This document shows positions 43,601-51,113 of a stretch of DNA of 64,000 bases, piece by piece. Origin of the DNA: Paraburkholderia acidipaludis NBRC 101816 (lineage in GTDB: Bacteria; Pseudomonadota; Gammaproteobacteria; Burkholderiales; Burkholderiaceae); the NCBI RefSeq assembly GCF_000684975.1, contig NZ_BAXZ01000019.1, positions 62,001 through 126,000 of the forward strand. The letters are read 5' to 3'. The notes below the pieces were generated by a model, which was not told where the DNA came from, did no database searches, and saw only the letters and a list, made by a program, of their open reading frames with translations. Position 1 is the stretch's first letter. Each line of letters opens with the position of its first letter. Both the position numbers and the translations under genes were made by a program.

Positions 43601-44086
43601 TTACTGCTGGCGAACCCACGTCTGCGAGCGGCCCAGCAGCGAGATGCCAAGATAGCCGCGCACCACGAGCTTTTGTCCGCCGTCCTCCAGATGCATCTTG
43701 CAGCGATACACCTTGCCGTTTTCCGGGTCGAGGATGTGGCCGTTGTCCCAGCCGTCGTCGCTCTTCTTCATTCCGTCGATAATCGTCATGCCGAGAATGA
43801 GCTGGTCCTTGCGCGCGTCGGTGCACTCGGTGCAGCGGCGATCCGGTTTGTCGGCCGGATTGAGGCCCTTGATGACCTTGCCGTTGAGGTCGCCGCTGCC
43901 GTCGTCGCTGATCTGGACGAGTGCTTTCGGCTGACCCGTGTGATCGTCGATGGTTTCCCACACGCCCACCGGCGTGGCGCTTTGCGCATGCGCGGCCATC
44001 GCGCCGCCGAGGAGAGAGCTCGCCAGCGCGAGCTGGGTTGCCGCGCGTGCGGCGAATGCAAGGGTGCGTCCGGTGATCCGGTTCAT
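43601..44086 (-). CDS. DUF2147 family exported protein
   Basis: 161 residues. The signal peptide (about 1-35) ends at AMAAHAQ. The mature domain, starting SATPVGVWETIDDHTGQPKA, has the DUF2147 order VGVW...DD, G.V..GL and LILGMTIIDGMKKSDDGWDNG. A CTEC pair may form a disulphide. The family is periplasmic and of unknown function, common in Burkholderiaceae. I chose the ATG at 44086 because GGAGGACGACAT precedes it. It lies 148 bp downstream of the tpsB gene on the same strand, so it might be the last gene of that unit. Confidence 0.82.
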   Translation of the reverse strand: MNRITGRTLAFAARAATQLALASSLLGGAMAAHAQSATPVGVWETIDDHTGQPKALVQISDDGSGDLNGKVIKGLNPADKPDRRCTECTDARKDQLILGMTIIDGMKKSDDGWDNGHILDPENGKVYRCKMHLEDGGQKLVVRGYLGISLLGRSQTWVRQQ

Positions 44087-44234
44087 ATGTCGTCCTCCAC
44101 TGATGATTGTCGTGATCGTGCAGACCGTGCGTGCGCCTTGCCAGCGCGCAGGCCGGTGTAGGGCAGGATACGCGAAAGCGCGGCGTTCGTAGGAGAGGAG
44201 GGCCTCTAGTCGCCCCCCGGCCCGGTTCATCGGG

Positions 44235-45950
44235 TCAGTTCAGCTGATACGAGAATGTCGCGTTGATGCGCGGGCTGCGCGACGCGCTTTCCACGGGCGC
44301 ATCCGCGAGCGCCTTGGCCACCGAGAGGTCGAGGGTATAGTACTTGCCGTCCGAAATCCGGAAGCCGATCGACGCCGACGAAAGCCGCGATGGCGCGGGC
44401 GTGCCCGCATGCAGGTAGACGCGCGCCATATCGAACGAAACGTAGGGCGTGATCGTCTGCAGCCACACGTAGGCGGGCCGGAACGGATGGTTCACTTCGA
44501 AGGAAAAGCCCCAGCCCGAATCGCCCGATGCTTCGCCGGGCTCGTAGCCCTGTGCGAAGTGCTGTGCGCCGAAGGAGATCTCTTCGGACGTGGGCAGCGT
44601 CACCGGGCTGTACTGGCCCGTGGCGGCCACGGCCGTGCCGAAGCCGAGCGGCCAGTCGTTGGTTTGGGAGACCGTGGCATCGGTGCGCACGAAGTTCAGC
44701 GAGACGGGGTTCTGCACCACGAGCCCCGGTATGTTCGTGTCCACCGACTTCGAGGCGCCGAGCACGTTGAAGGCCTTTGCCACGTTGAAGCTCGCCTTGC
44801 GCACCTGGCCCGGCTGGACATCGGTGTAGTCGGCCTGCAGTTGCAGCACGCGAATCTGGGAGCGTTCGCCATACTGCGCGCCGTTGATCGTGTTGTGATA
44901 GTCGTTCTCATCGTGGGTCGCGTAGACGCTTGCTGTGCCGATCAGGCTGCGCGTGTTGTTGAGCAGCATCGGGTACGAGAGCGAGCCCGTGAGCTTGTCG
45001 CTGATGACCGTCCGTTCTACGTAAGAGGGCAGGCCCGGATTGTCGGTCGGATTGCCGCGATAGTGCGAGGCATCCACTTTCGCCGTGAGGCCGTCGCTGC
45101 CCACCGGCACCGCCGCATGCGCCGCGATGTAGGTGATGTGATCAGGACCCCTTGGCATCAGCGCGGAGATGCTCAGTTGCTCGCCGAACGGCGTGAGCCC
45201 GTTTTCGCTGGCCGTCAGGAGGCCCTGAACGCCGGGCTGATTGGTGTTCACGCCGGCGCTGAAGTCGACGCTCTTGTGCCGGGTATCGAGTTCGAGCGTT
45301 GTCGCGCCGTCGGTGTTGCTGGGCGGCGGCACGTTGGCCGAAACCTTGAGGCCCGGCAGCAAGCCCAGCACGTTGATATAGCGCTGGAACGTGGCTGTGC
45401 GCAGCGGCCGGTCGTCGACGATATGCGCCGCGATCGCGCGGATCTTGCCTTCCAGCGCGCCGGGCTTGCCGGTGATCTTGACGTTGGCCACGTAGCCTTC
45501 CACGACCACGATGCGCACGACGCCATTGGCGAAGTCCTGTGCAGGCACGAACGCGAACGACAGCGCATAACCGCGCGACTGATACAGCTTCGTCACGCTA
45601 TCCACCGTCTCGATCAGCTTGCCGATCGTGATGTCGTGATTCGCAAGGGGTGCGAAGCGTTGCGCGACTTCGTCGAACGGAATCGATTTCACCCCCTCGA
45701 CCTTGAAAGTCGTGGGCGTGAGATGCGTGGCGAGCAGTTGCTGCAGCTGCGGTGTCTGCTGCTCCACGTTCACGGTTACGTTCGGCGCCTTTTGCGGCGC
45801 ATTGACCTGCGGCAGCGCGTCGAGCGGATTCCCGCCGAGCGGGTTTGCGCCTGGCGCCGGCCGGCTCTGCGCGACTGCAACCCCCGTGAGACCGCTCGCC
45901 GCCACCCCCACAGCGGCGAGCATGGCCCATCCTGCAACTGCGCCTCTCAT
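44235..45950 (-). CDS. FhaC/ShlB/HecB-type outer-membrane transporter (TpsB)
   Basis: 571 residues. A signal peptide (cleavage near AVAQS, about residue 28) and a linker lead to a POTRA domain (about 80-153; FKVEGVKSIPFDEVAQRFAP, LYQSRGYALSFAFVP). A second POTRA-like part and a 16-strand barrel follow (about 230-571). Loop L6 reads FAQGYEPGEASGDSGW: the RGY/F motif that is conserved in the family has Gln467 instead of Arg. The family secretes one TpsA partner. None is nearby; two lipoprotein genes precede it on the same strand. Terminal residues FSYQLN are a normal barrel end. Confidence 0.88.
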   Translation of the reverse strand: MRGAVAGWAMLAAVGVAASGLTGVAVAQSRPAPGANPLGGNPLDALPQVNAPQKAPNVTVNVEQQTPQLQQLLATHLTPTTFKVEGVKSIPFDEVAQRFAPLANHDITIGKLIETVDSVTKLYQSRGYALSFAFVPAQDFANGVVRIVVVEGYVANVKITGKPGALEGKIRAIAAHIVDDRPLRTATFQRYINVLGLLPGLKVSANVPPPSNTDGATTLELDTRHKSVDFSAGVNTNQPGVQGLLTASENGLTPFGEQLSISALMPRGPDHITYIAAHAAVPVGSDGLTAKVDASHYRGNPTDNPGLPSYVERTVISDKLTGSLSYPMLLNNTRSLIGTASVYATHDENDYHNTINGAQYGERSQIRVLQLQADYTDVQPGQVRKASFNVAKAFNVLGASKSVDTNIPGLVVQNPVSLNFVRTDATVSQTNDWPLGFGTAVAATGQYSPVTLPTSEEISFGAQHFAQGYEPGEASGDSGWGFSFEVNHPFRPAYVWLQTITPYVSFDMARVYLHAGTPAPSRLSSASIGFRISDGKYYTLDLSVAKALADAPVESASRSPRINATFSYQLN

Positions 45951-45974
45951 TTCACTGCCCTCTAGCTTATCGGG

Positions 45975-46013
45975 CGGCACGCGTCGTGGATTGTTGGTAT
46001 TCGACGCGTGCCG
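45975..46013 (-). repeat. Strong hairpin before tpsB
   Basis: A 12-bp perfect stem (45975-45986 with 46002-46013) with a 15-nt loop lies 25 bp upstream of the tpsB ATG. No U run follows. The 226-bp spacer has no gene. Confidence 0.6.
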
Positions 46014-46176
46014 TCTCTTTGTGCCGCCTTCGTGGGCGGTCTGTGGCTCCCTGACGCCTGTGTTTTTATTCCTGCGGTCTTGCGACTACGTTCTTGCCAG
46101 GCTGTGCGCGCGCAACGTTCCGGTCCGAATGTCGCGTCGTCGCGCTGCCTATCTTGCCCGATGATTTTGCGTTCGG

Positions 46177-47658
46177 CTACGGCAGCTTCTTGAGCAGGCC
46201 ACCTAACAGACCGCCCGAACTGCCGGCGCTGCCCGAGGTGCCGGAGGTGCCGCCCGCCGTCGAGCTGAGCGTGCCCGTGACCGTGCCGACGAGCGCCGTC
46301 ACCGGCTGCAGCAGGGCGCCGCCGCCGCTGCTGCCGCTCGTGAGCGAAGCGAGCGCACCCGTGGCCGTCGAACCGCCCGACGTGCCGGTCGGGTTGCCGG
46401 CGAGCAGGGCGCCCACCACGGGCACGCCCGCGATCGTGCCGCTGAGCGGGGTGGCCGAGAGGACGCTGTTGAGCGGCGTGTTCGTCAGCACTCCCCCGAG
46501 CGGCGTGCCCGAAAGCACGCTCGTGAGCGAGCCGACCGGCAGGTTGCCGAGCGGCGAGCTGCCAAGGCCGAGGCTCGCGAGCGTGGCCTTGAGCGGGCCG
46601 AGCGGACCGCTTGCCGCGGCGCCCGTCGGCGGACCGTTCAGTACAGCGTAATTACTGCTGCCGACGAGACTCACGATCAAGCCGGGAATCGGCGCGGCGC
46701 CGTTCGGGCCGTTCGGATTGACAAGGCCGCCCGCGTTGGTCACGGTGTTGCCGAGCGACGCGACGAGCGTGCCGACATCGGCGCCGAGCGGGTTGTTCGT
46801 GGCGGTGCTGGCCGTGCTGCCGAAGGTCGTGCCGGCCGTCGAGACCGCGCCGCCCAGCTTGGCGAGCACGCCCGAAAGCGGCACGCCGAGGCCCGTCGTC
46901 GTTCCCACCTGCTGAGTGACGAGACCGGCCGTGAGCACGATCGGCGTGATGGCCGTGCTGATGGGCTGCGTGACCTGTTGCACGGGCGCCGAGGAGAGCA
47001 CGTTGCCAAGGACCGCGCCGCCCGCGTTGACCGTGTTCGCCGTCGTGGCGAGCACGCCTGCCACCGGCGACGTGACGGGGGAAAGCGGCGAGAGCGGGCC
47101 GCTGCCGAGACCGCTCACGGTCGACGAAAGGCCGTTGACTACACCGCTCGTCGAGCTCACCACGCTGCCGAGGCCGGCAACCGTGGCGCCCACCGGGTTC
47201 GTGCTCGATCCGGTCTGGCCGACACCGCCCGCGAGGTCGTTGGCGAGCGCGTTGACCACGCCGCCCGTGCTCGCGACGGTGCTGCCGAGGCCCGACGTGA
47301 CGCCGCTCGCGCCGGGTATGGGTGCGGAACTGATGGTGTTGCCGAGGTCGGCGGCAGTCTTGGCGACCGAGGTCAGCGCACCGCTCGTCCCGGTTGTGCC
47401 GCTGGACGTCGTCGAGCCCCCGCCACCCGTGTTCGTGCCGCTGCCGCCGCCCGTCGAGCCGGTCGTGGTGCCGCCTCCCGTGCCGCTGGTGCCGCCGGTG
47501 CCGGTTGCACCGCTCGCCGCGGTGTTGGGCGGCGTATAGCTGCTGCCGCCGCAGGCCGCGAGCGCGCACGCTACCGCGCAGGCGAGCGCCGTGAGGCGCA
47601 AGCCGCGCACGAGCGTCTGGGTCTGTTCGTTGAAAACCGCCGTTGCGCTGGTGGACAT
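46177..47658 (-). CDS. Low-complexity Gly/Ser/Thr/Val-rich lipoprotein (collagen-like type), paralogue 2
   Basis: 493 residues. A lipobox CALAAC places acylated Cys36. A Gly/Ser/Thr/Asn linker (about 37-95) is followed by imperfect repeats built on V..L..TV...G...N.L.....G, with no sustained Gly-X-Y collagen repeat. The C terminus is GGLLGGLLKKLP. It is homologous to the next protein (shared PVQQVTQ..S.AITPI, GVGTLVA and G.GVP..G.L). Databases name similar proteins 'collagen-like triple helix repeat'. It is probably outer-membrane anchored and surface or periplasmic. It lies 39 bp after its paralogue and 226 bp before tpsB. The function is unknown. Confidence 0.82.
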   Translation of the reverse strand: MSTSATAVFNEQTQTLVRGLRLTALACAVACALAACGGSSYTPPNTAASGATGTGGTSGTGGGTTTGSTGGGSGTNTGGGGSTTSSGTTGTSGALTSVAKTAADLGNTISSAPIPGASGVTSGLGSTVASTGGVVNALANDLAGGVGQTGSSTNPVGATVAGLGSVVSSTSGVVNGLSSTVSGLGSGPLSPLSPVTSPVAGVLATTANTVNAGGAVLGNVLSSAPVQQVTQPISTAITPIVLTAGLVTQQVGTTTGLGVPLSGVLAKLGGAVSTAGTTFGSTASTATNNPLGADVGTLVASLGNTVTNAGGLVNPNGPNGAAPIPGLIVSLVGSSNYAVLNGPPTGAAASGPLGPLKATLASLGLGSSPLGNLPVGSLTSVLSGTPLGGVLTNTPLNSVLSATPLSGTIAGVPVVGALLAGNPTGTSGGSTATGALASLTSGSSGGGALLQPVTALVGTVTGTLSSTAGGTSGTSGSAGSSGGLLGGLLKKLP

Positions 47659-47697
47659 GACGGTGTCTCCTCGTTTGAAAGAGTGGTTCGAATGCGC

Positions 47698-49194
47698 TTA
47701 TTTCTTGGCGCCGAGCAGGCCGCCCACGAGCGAGGTCAAGCCGGCGAGCGGGCCCGTCGTGCTGCTGCTCGTCCCGCCGCTCGAGGACACGAGCGAGAGA
47801 CCTGGGGTGGTGCTGCCGCTGCTCGCGCCATGCGAGCCCGAGGCGCTCGCGCCCGTGCCGGCCACGGCGCCGACACCGACTCCTACGCCGACACCGCCTG
47901 CTGCGCCGGTGACCGTGCTGGTCAGGCTTGAGACGAGGCTCGTCACGGGGGCGAGCGGATTGCTGCCGCTGCTGCCGGAACTGCCGGCGCCGCCGATGCC
48001 GCCGGTCAAGCCGCCAAGAAGGCTCGTGACAGGGGCAAGCGGGCCGCTGCCCGAGCTGCCCGAGCCGCCGGTCGCGCTACCGAGGAGGCTCGTGATCGGA
48101 GCGAGCGGATTGCTGCTCGAGCTACCGCCTGTCAGCAGTCCACCGGCCGAGGCGACCGTCTTGCCCGTATCGGCGACGAGCGTGCCGACGCCGGTAGTGA
48201 CCGGATTCGTGCCGCCGCCCGCCTGTGCGACGAGCGCGCCGCCCTTCTGGAGTCCGCCGCCGACCGCCTGCAGCAGGCCGTTGACCGGCGTGCCGACGCC
48301 CGTGGCATTGCCAAGCGTTTGCGTGGTGGCGGCGAGCACCGAGGTGATCGGCGTGATGGCCGAGCTGAGCTGCTGCGTGACCTGCTGGACCGGCCCTTGC
48401 GAAAGGGCCGACGTGAGCGTCTGGCCGCCGGTGGTGAGCGCCGAGCCGAGCGTGTCGACGGCGCCGCCGACGGGCGTCGTGAGCGCGGCGAGCGGCGCGA
48501 GCGGGCCGCTGCCGAGGCTCGTGACGAGCTGGCCGGCGCTCGTGACGGCCTTGCCGACGTCGCTCACGGCGCCGCCGGTGCTGGCGAGCGTGGTGCCGAC
48601 CGGATTGCTGCCGGCGCCGATCTGGCCGAGGCCTTGCGAAACGCCCGTGCCGAGCGCCGAGACGGCCGCGCCGGCGTTCTGCACGATACCGCCGGCGGCG
48701 CTCGTGGTCGCGGAGCTGACACCCGGCAACGATTGCGAGGCGATCAACGTGCCGAGACCCGTTGCCGTCGAGCCGGCGGCATTCACGACATTGCCGGCGG
48801 CGTTCGCGACCTGGCCCACGGCATTGGCGGCGACGGTCGAACCGCCGCCGCCCGAACCGTTGCCATTGCCGTTGCTGCCGGTCGTGGTGCCGCCCCCGTT
48901 CCCCCCTCCATTGCCCGTGCCGCTGCCGCTATCGCCGGTGGTCGTGCCGCCATTACCGCTTCCCGTGCTGCTGCCGTTGCTGCCGGTGGTGGTGCCTGCA
49001 CCGCTGTCGCCGCTTCCGCTCGAACTGCCCGAGCCGCTGGAGCCGCTCGTGGACAGTGTGCCGCCGCCGCTACCCGTGCCCGTGCCGCTGCTGAGCGTGC
49101 CGGAGCCGCCGCATGCGCTCAACGAAAGCATGGCGGCGGCGGTGGCCGCGATGAGCGTCAAGCGTGCGGCGTTGCCGATCGTGTTCTGATGCAT
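47698..49194 (-). CDS. Low-complexity Gly/Ser/Thr/Val-rich lipoprotein, paralogue 1
   Basis: 498 residues. The signal ends in lipobox LSLSAC (Cys28). A long Gly/Ser/Thr/Asn spacer (about 29-140) leads to the same repeats as in paralogue 2. The C terminus is LVGGLLGAKK. It is the first gene behind the sigma-54 promoter at 49255-49271, with GAGGGCACC before the ATG. The high Gly/Ser/Thr content and Val/Leu spacing suggest an extended fibrous or beta-rich surface layer. A product of tandem duplication. No TPS secretion domain was recognised. Confidence 0.82.
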   Translation of the reverse strand: MHQNTIGNAARLTLIAATAAAMLSLSACGGSGTLSSGTGTGSGGGTLSTSGSSGSGSSSGSGDSGAGTTTGSNGSSTGSGNGGTTTGDSGSGTGNGGGNGGGTTTGSNGNGNGSGGGGSTVAANAVGQVANAAGNVVNAAGSTATGLGTLIASQSLPGVSSATTSAAGGIVQNAGAAVSALGTGVSQGLGQIGAGSNPVGTTLASTGGAVSDVGKAVTSAGQLVTSLGSGPLAPLAALTTPVGGAVDTLGSALTTGGQTLTSALSQGPVQQVTQQLSSAITPITSVLAATTQTLGNATGVGTPVNGLLQAVGGGLQKGGALVAQAGGGTNPVTTGVGTLVADTGKTVASAGGLLTGGSSSSNPLAPITSLLGSATGGSGSSGSGPLAPVTSLLGGLTGGIGGAGSSGSSGSNPLAPVTSLVSSLTSTVTGAAGGVGVGVGVGAVAGTGASASGSHGASSGSTTPGLSLVSSSGGTSSSTTGPLAGLTSLVGGLLGAKK

Positions 49195-49254
49195 GGTGCC
49201 CTCGTCTCGTGTGGTATCTGCTTGTGTCATTTGTCTGGACTACGTGCCCATATC

Positions 49255-49271
49255 TGCAACAGATGTGCCAG
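49255..49271 (-). promoter_or_regulatory. Sigma-54 promoter of the lipoprotein-tpsB unit
   Basis: Minus-strand CTGGCACATCTGTTGCA keeps the invariant GG and GC exactly ten bases apart and matches TGGCACG-N4-TTGCW at all but one position. Transcription would start near 49244, about 50 nt before the ATG. It needs an AAA+ activator; one is encoded at 61369. Confidence 0.85.
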
Positions 49272-49406
49272 GCAGCGGCGAGGGCGATGACGTGCAGAAA
49301 ACCGCGTACTAGAGGGGTTTTTCAAATCAAGGCGTGCCAAGCATCTGGCCGCGTCTTTTGTCGAAGGAATCGTTTGCACGGATGTCGCGAGACCTTGTGC
49401 TGGCAA

Positions 49407-49425
49407 GCGTTACGTCACGTAACGC
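49407..49425. promoter_or_regulatory. Palindrome A, candidate activator site
   Basis: GCGTTACGTCACGTAACGC, a perfect 19-bp palindrome centred at 49416, about 172 bp upstream of the sigma-54 start and 170 bp upstream of the flp start. Confidence 0.75.
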
Positions 49426-49435
49426 CGGCATGGCG

Positions 49436-49459
49436 GCGTTACGGAACAAGACGTAACGC
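49436..49459. promoter_or_regulatory. Palindrome B, candidate activator site
   Basis: GCGTTACG-N8-CGTAACGC, the same half site as palindrome A, centred about 31.5 bp from it (three helical turns). Confidence 0.72.
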
Positions 49460-49550
49460 GATGACTTTCTAGTCCTGAATAGTGCAGTCATGGTTTGTCC
49501 GAGCTAAACAACACAACGCCCATGCCGATAATGAAAATACGAGAGGGCGA

Positions 49551-49579
49551 TTGCGCAACGAAGGTTGTTACGCTATAAA
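49551..49579 (+). promoter_or_regulatory. Sigma-70 promoter of the Flp/Tad locus
   Basis: TTGCGC, exactly 17 bp, TATAAA. The spacer includes a single GTTACGC half site (49567-49573), so the protein that binds the palindromes might also touch this promoter. Confidence 0.65.
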
Positions 49580-49771
49580 AGCCGCACAAGGAGAGCCGGA
49601 CGCATGCATCAGGAGAGGTATGTATGCGATTTGGGCCAACGTCAGCGAGCCGTAATAGAGGCTCGCGCGCAGCTGGACCGGATGCGCAGGCGACTATTCA
49701 CGATACGGGCAAGGCTTTGTGAAGCCGGCGCAGGACAACGTGAAAGCGAAATAAAGAGAGAGAGGGCCGAA

Positions 49772-49960
49772 ATGAACAAGCTGTTCAAACAATTCATCAA
49801 GTCGGAAGACGGGGTTACCGCGCTCGAATATGGGCTGATTGCTGGCCTGATTGCGCTGACCATTGCCGCTTCTGTCACGAGCGTGGGTAACGAGCTGAAG
49901 ACTGTGTTCACGAACATCGTGACATCTGTGACTGCCGCAGTCACAGCTTCAGCCGGCTAA
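49772..49960 (+). CDS. flp: Flp family type IVb pilin
   Basis: 62 residues. A basic leader MNKLFKQFIKSEDG is cut after Gly14; the mature protein starts VTALEYGLIAGL, with the Glu at +5 and the Flp-typical Tyr at +6. One hydrophobic helix follows and the tail is short and Thr/Ala-rich. It is the main subunit of the tight-adherence pilus, processed by the adjacent TadV. GAGAGAGAGGG precedes the ATG at 49772. Hairpins follow the stop and may protect this abundant mRNA segment. Confidence 0.95.
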   Translation: MNKLFKQFIKSEDGVTALEYGLIAGLIALTIAASVTSVGNELKTVFTNIVTSVTAAVTASAG

Positions 49961-49996
49961 GCGACTTATCGTTCCGAGTTCGCAGTAGTCCGTAAT

Positions 49997-50015
49997 AAAG
50001 CGGTCGTTCCGCTTT
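49997..50015 (+). repeat. Hairpin after flp
   Basis: AAAGCGG-TCGTT-CCGCTTT, a perfect 7-bp stem 36 bp after the flp stop. It is a candidate 3' stabiliser or weak terminator. Confidence 0.5.
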
Positions 50016-50024
50016 GCCCGCGCG

Positions 50025-50070
50025 CCGGTCTTTCGGCGCGCGCGAATTGCTGCGCGCGTCGAAAGACCGG
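50025..50070 (+). repeat. 20-bp hairpin abutting the tadV start
   Basis: 50025-50044 pairs with 50051-50070 through 18 Watson-Crick and two G-U pairs around a 6-nt loop. It ends two bases before the tadV ATG and would hide any ribosome site. An alternative stem, 50019-50027 with 50034-50042, overlaps it. Confidence 0.75.
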
Positions 50071-50072
50071 CT

Positions 50073-50576
50073 ATGACACTCACCCTACTCAGCGGCCTCG
50101 TGTTCGGCGCCTGGACGGTGGCAGTCGCGATCGGCGATTGCTGTTCCCGCCGTGTGCCCAACGCCCTCGTTGTGGCGGGCCTATGCGCTGCGCTCGCCGC
50201 GTCGCTGCTGCACGCCGGGCCGGCGCGCATCGGTCCCGGGCAGGCACTTGGCGCCACCTTGGTCAGTGCCGCTGCGCTCATGCCGTGCTTCGTGCTCGGC
50301 GTAATGGGTGCGGGCGACGTCAAGGTGTTCGCCGTGCTCGGAGCGTGGTGCGGATTGCATCTGTTGTTCGACCTGTGGATCGTCGCTAGTATCGCTGCGG
50401 GTGTGCATGCTGCGGCGACGCTGATCGCGCTCCGCTGGCGCAGCAGTGCGGCACGATCTCAAGGAGTGCAGATATTTACGGTGGGTGGGCGGCGCGGTAC
50501 GCCATACGCCGCCTACCTGACCATGCTGGCCTTTGCATGGCTTGCGTGGCAGTTCGCGCTCGGGAGTACGCGATGA
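50073..50576 (+). CDS. tadV: Flp prepilin peptidase TadV/CpaA
   Basis: 167 residues with about five membrane helices. The aspartic-protease residues are Asp22 in AIGDCCSRRVPN and Asp82 in MGAGDVKVF (GxGD). It cuts the leader of Flp and of TadE/TadG-type pseudopilins at the inner membrane. It lacks the N-terminal methylase domain, as usual for TadV. No ribosome site is visible; the start region lies behind the 20-bp hairpin. The stop overlaps tadE (ATGA). Confidence 0.92.
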   Translation: MTLTLLSGLVFGAWTVAVAIGDCCSRRVPNALVVAGLCAALAASLLHAGPARIGPGQALGATLVSAAALMPCFVLGVMGAGDVKVFAVLGAWCGLHLLFDLWIVASIAAGVHAAATLIALRWRSSAARSQGVQIFTVGGRRGTPYAAYLTMLAFAWLAWQFALGSTR

Positions 50577-51052
50577 GCCGGGTCACGGGCAAGCCCATGC
50601 GTCGCACGACGCAGCGCGGTACCGCCGCAGTTGAATTCGCGATCGTGTTTCCAGTGTTCTTCCTCGTGCTCTACGCAATCATCACGTACAGCATGGTGTT
50701 TCTCACACAGCAGAGTCTCACGGCAGCAGCGGAAGAGGGTGCGCGTGCCGCGCTCGTTTGGCAGAGCGCGACGAGCGACGAATTGGCCTTAAATGCGCGT
50801 GCCACGCAGGCATGCACGCGCGCGGCGACGGTCGTGAGCTGGCTGCCCGTCGCGGCCCACTGCACCCCCGCGATAAGCTCCGCGCCGTCGGGTTGCACGA
50901 ACAATCCCGCCATGGACTGCATCCAGGTGACGCTGACTTACGCATACGAGACGAATCCACTCGTGCCGATATTGCCTCTTCTGAGCATCGCTATACCGCA
51001 GTCGCTCACCGGTCAGGCGACCGTGCAAATCGATCCGGAGAATCTGCTGTGA
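50573..51052 (+). CDS. tadE: TadE family pseudopilin
   Basis: 159 residues. A basic start is followed by QRGTAAVEFAIVFPVFFLVLY, with a likely TadV cut after Gly and Glu at +5. The hydrophobic helix runs to about residue 50, and a soluble Ala/Thr-rich domain with several Cys follows. It is a minor pilin, needed with TadG for Flp assembly. Translation is coupled to tadV. An internal ATG (MRRTTQRG) is an alternative start. Confidence 0.9.
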   Translation: MSRVTGKPMRRTTQRGTAAVEFAIVFPVFFLVLYAIITYSMVFLTQQSLTAAAEEGARAALVWQSATSDELALNARATQACTRAATVVSWLPVAAHCTPAISSAPSGCTNNPAMDCIQVTLTYAYETNPLVPILPLLSIAIPQSLTGQATVQIDPENLL

Positions 51053-51113
51053 TGCGCACTCGGACCCACTCTTACGCAATCGCGCCGCTCCACCGAAGCC
51101 AGGGTGATCGTTC

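Larger units (their letters stand above)
49195..49771. other. 577-bp divergent control region between the lipoprotein and Flp/Tad units
   Basis: It holds a leftward sigma-54 promoter, two inverted repeats of GCGTTACG, a rightward sigma-70 promoter and a long flp leader of about 185 nt. No protein or RNA gene was recognised. The part 49280-49400 has no other clear feature. Confidence 0.7.

Noticed and set aside
46177..49194. Repetitive DNA that could be taken for a CRISPR or satellite array
   Set aside because: Repeats are imperfect, keep the reading frame and lack regular spacers; they are protein repeats.
46978..49290. Long plus-strand frames over the lipoprotein genes
   Set aside because: They are Pro/Arg-rich shadows of the Gly/Ser/Thr repeats; the minus-strand frames have proper lipoprotein signals and ribosome sites.
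49629..49650. A second possible sigma-54 promoter before flp (TTGGGCC...GC)
   Set aside because: The GG-N10-GC spacing is right but the rest of the -24 and -12 elements do not match; the sigma-70 promoter at 49551 is better.
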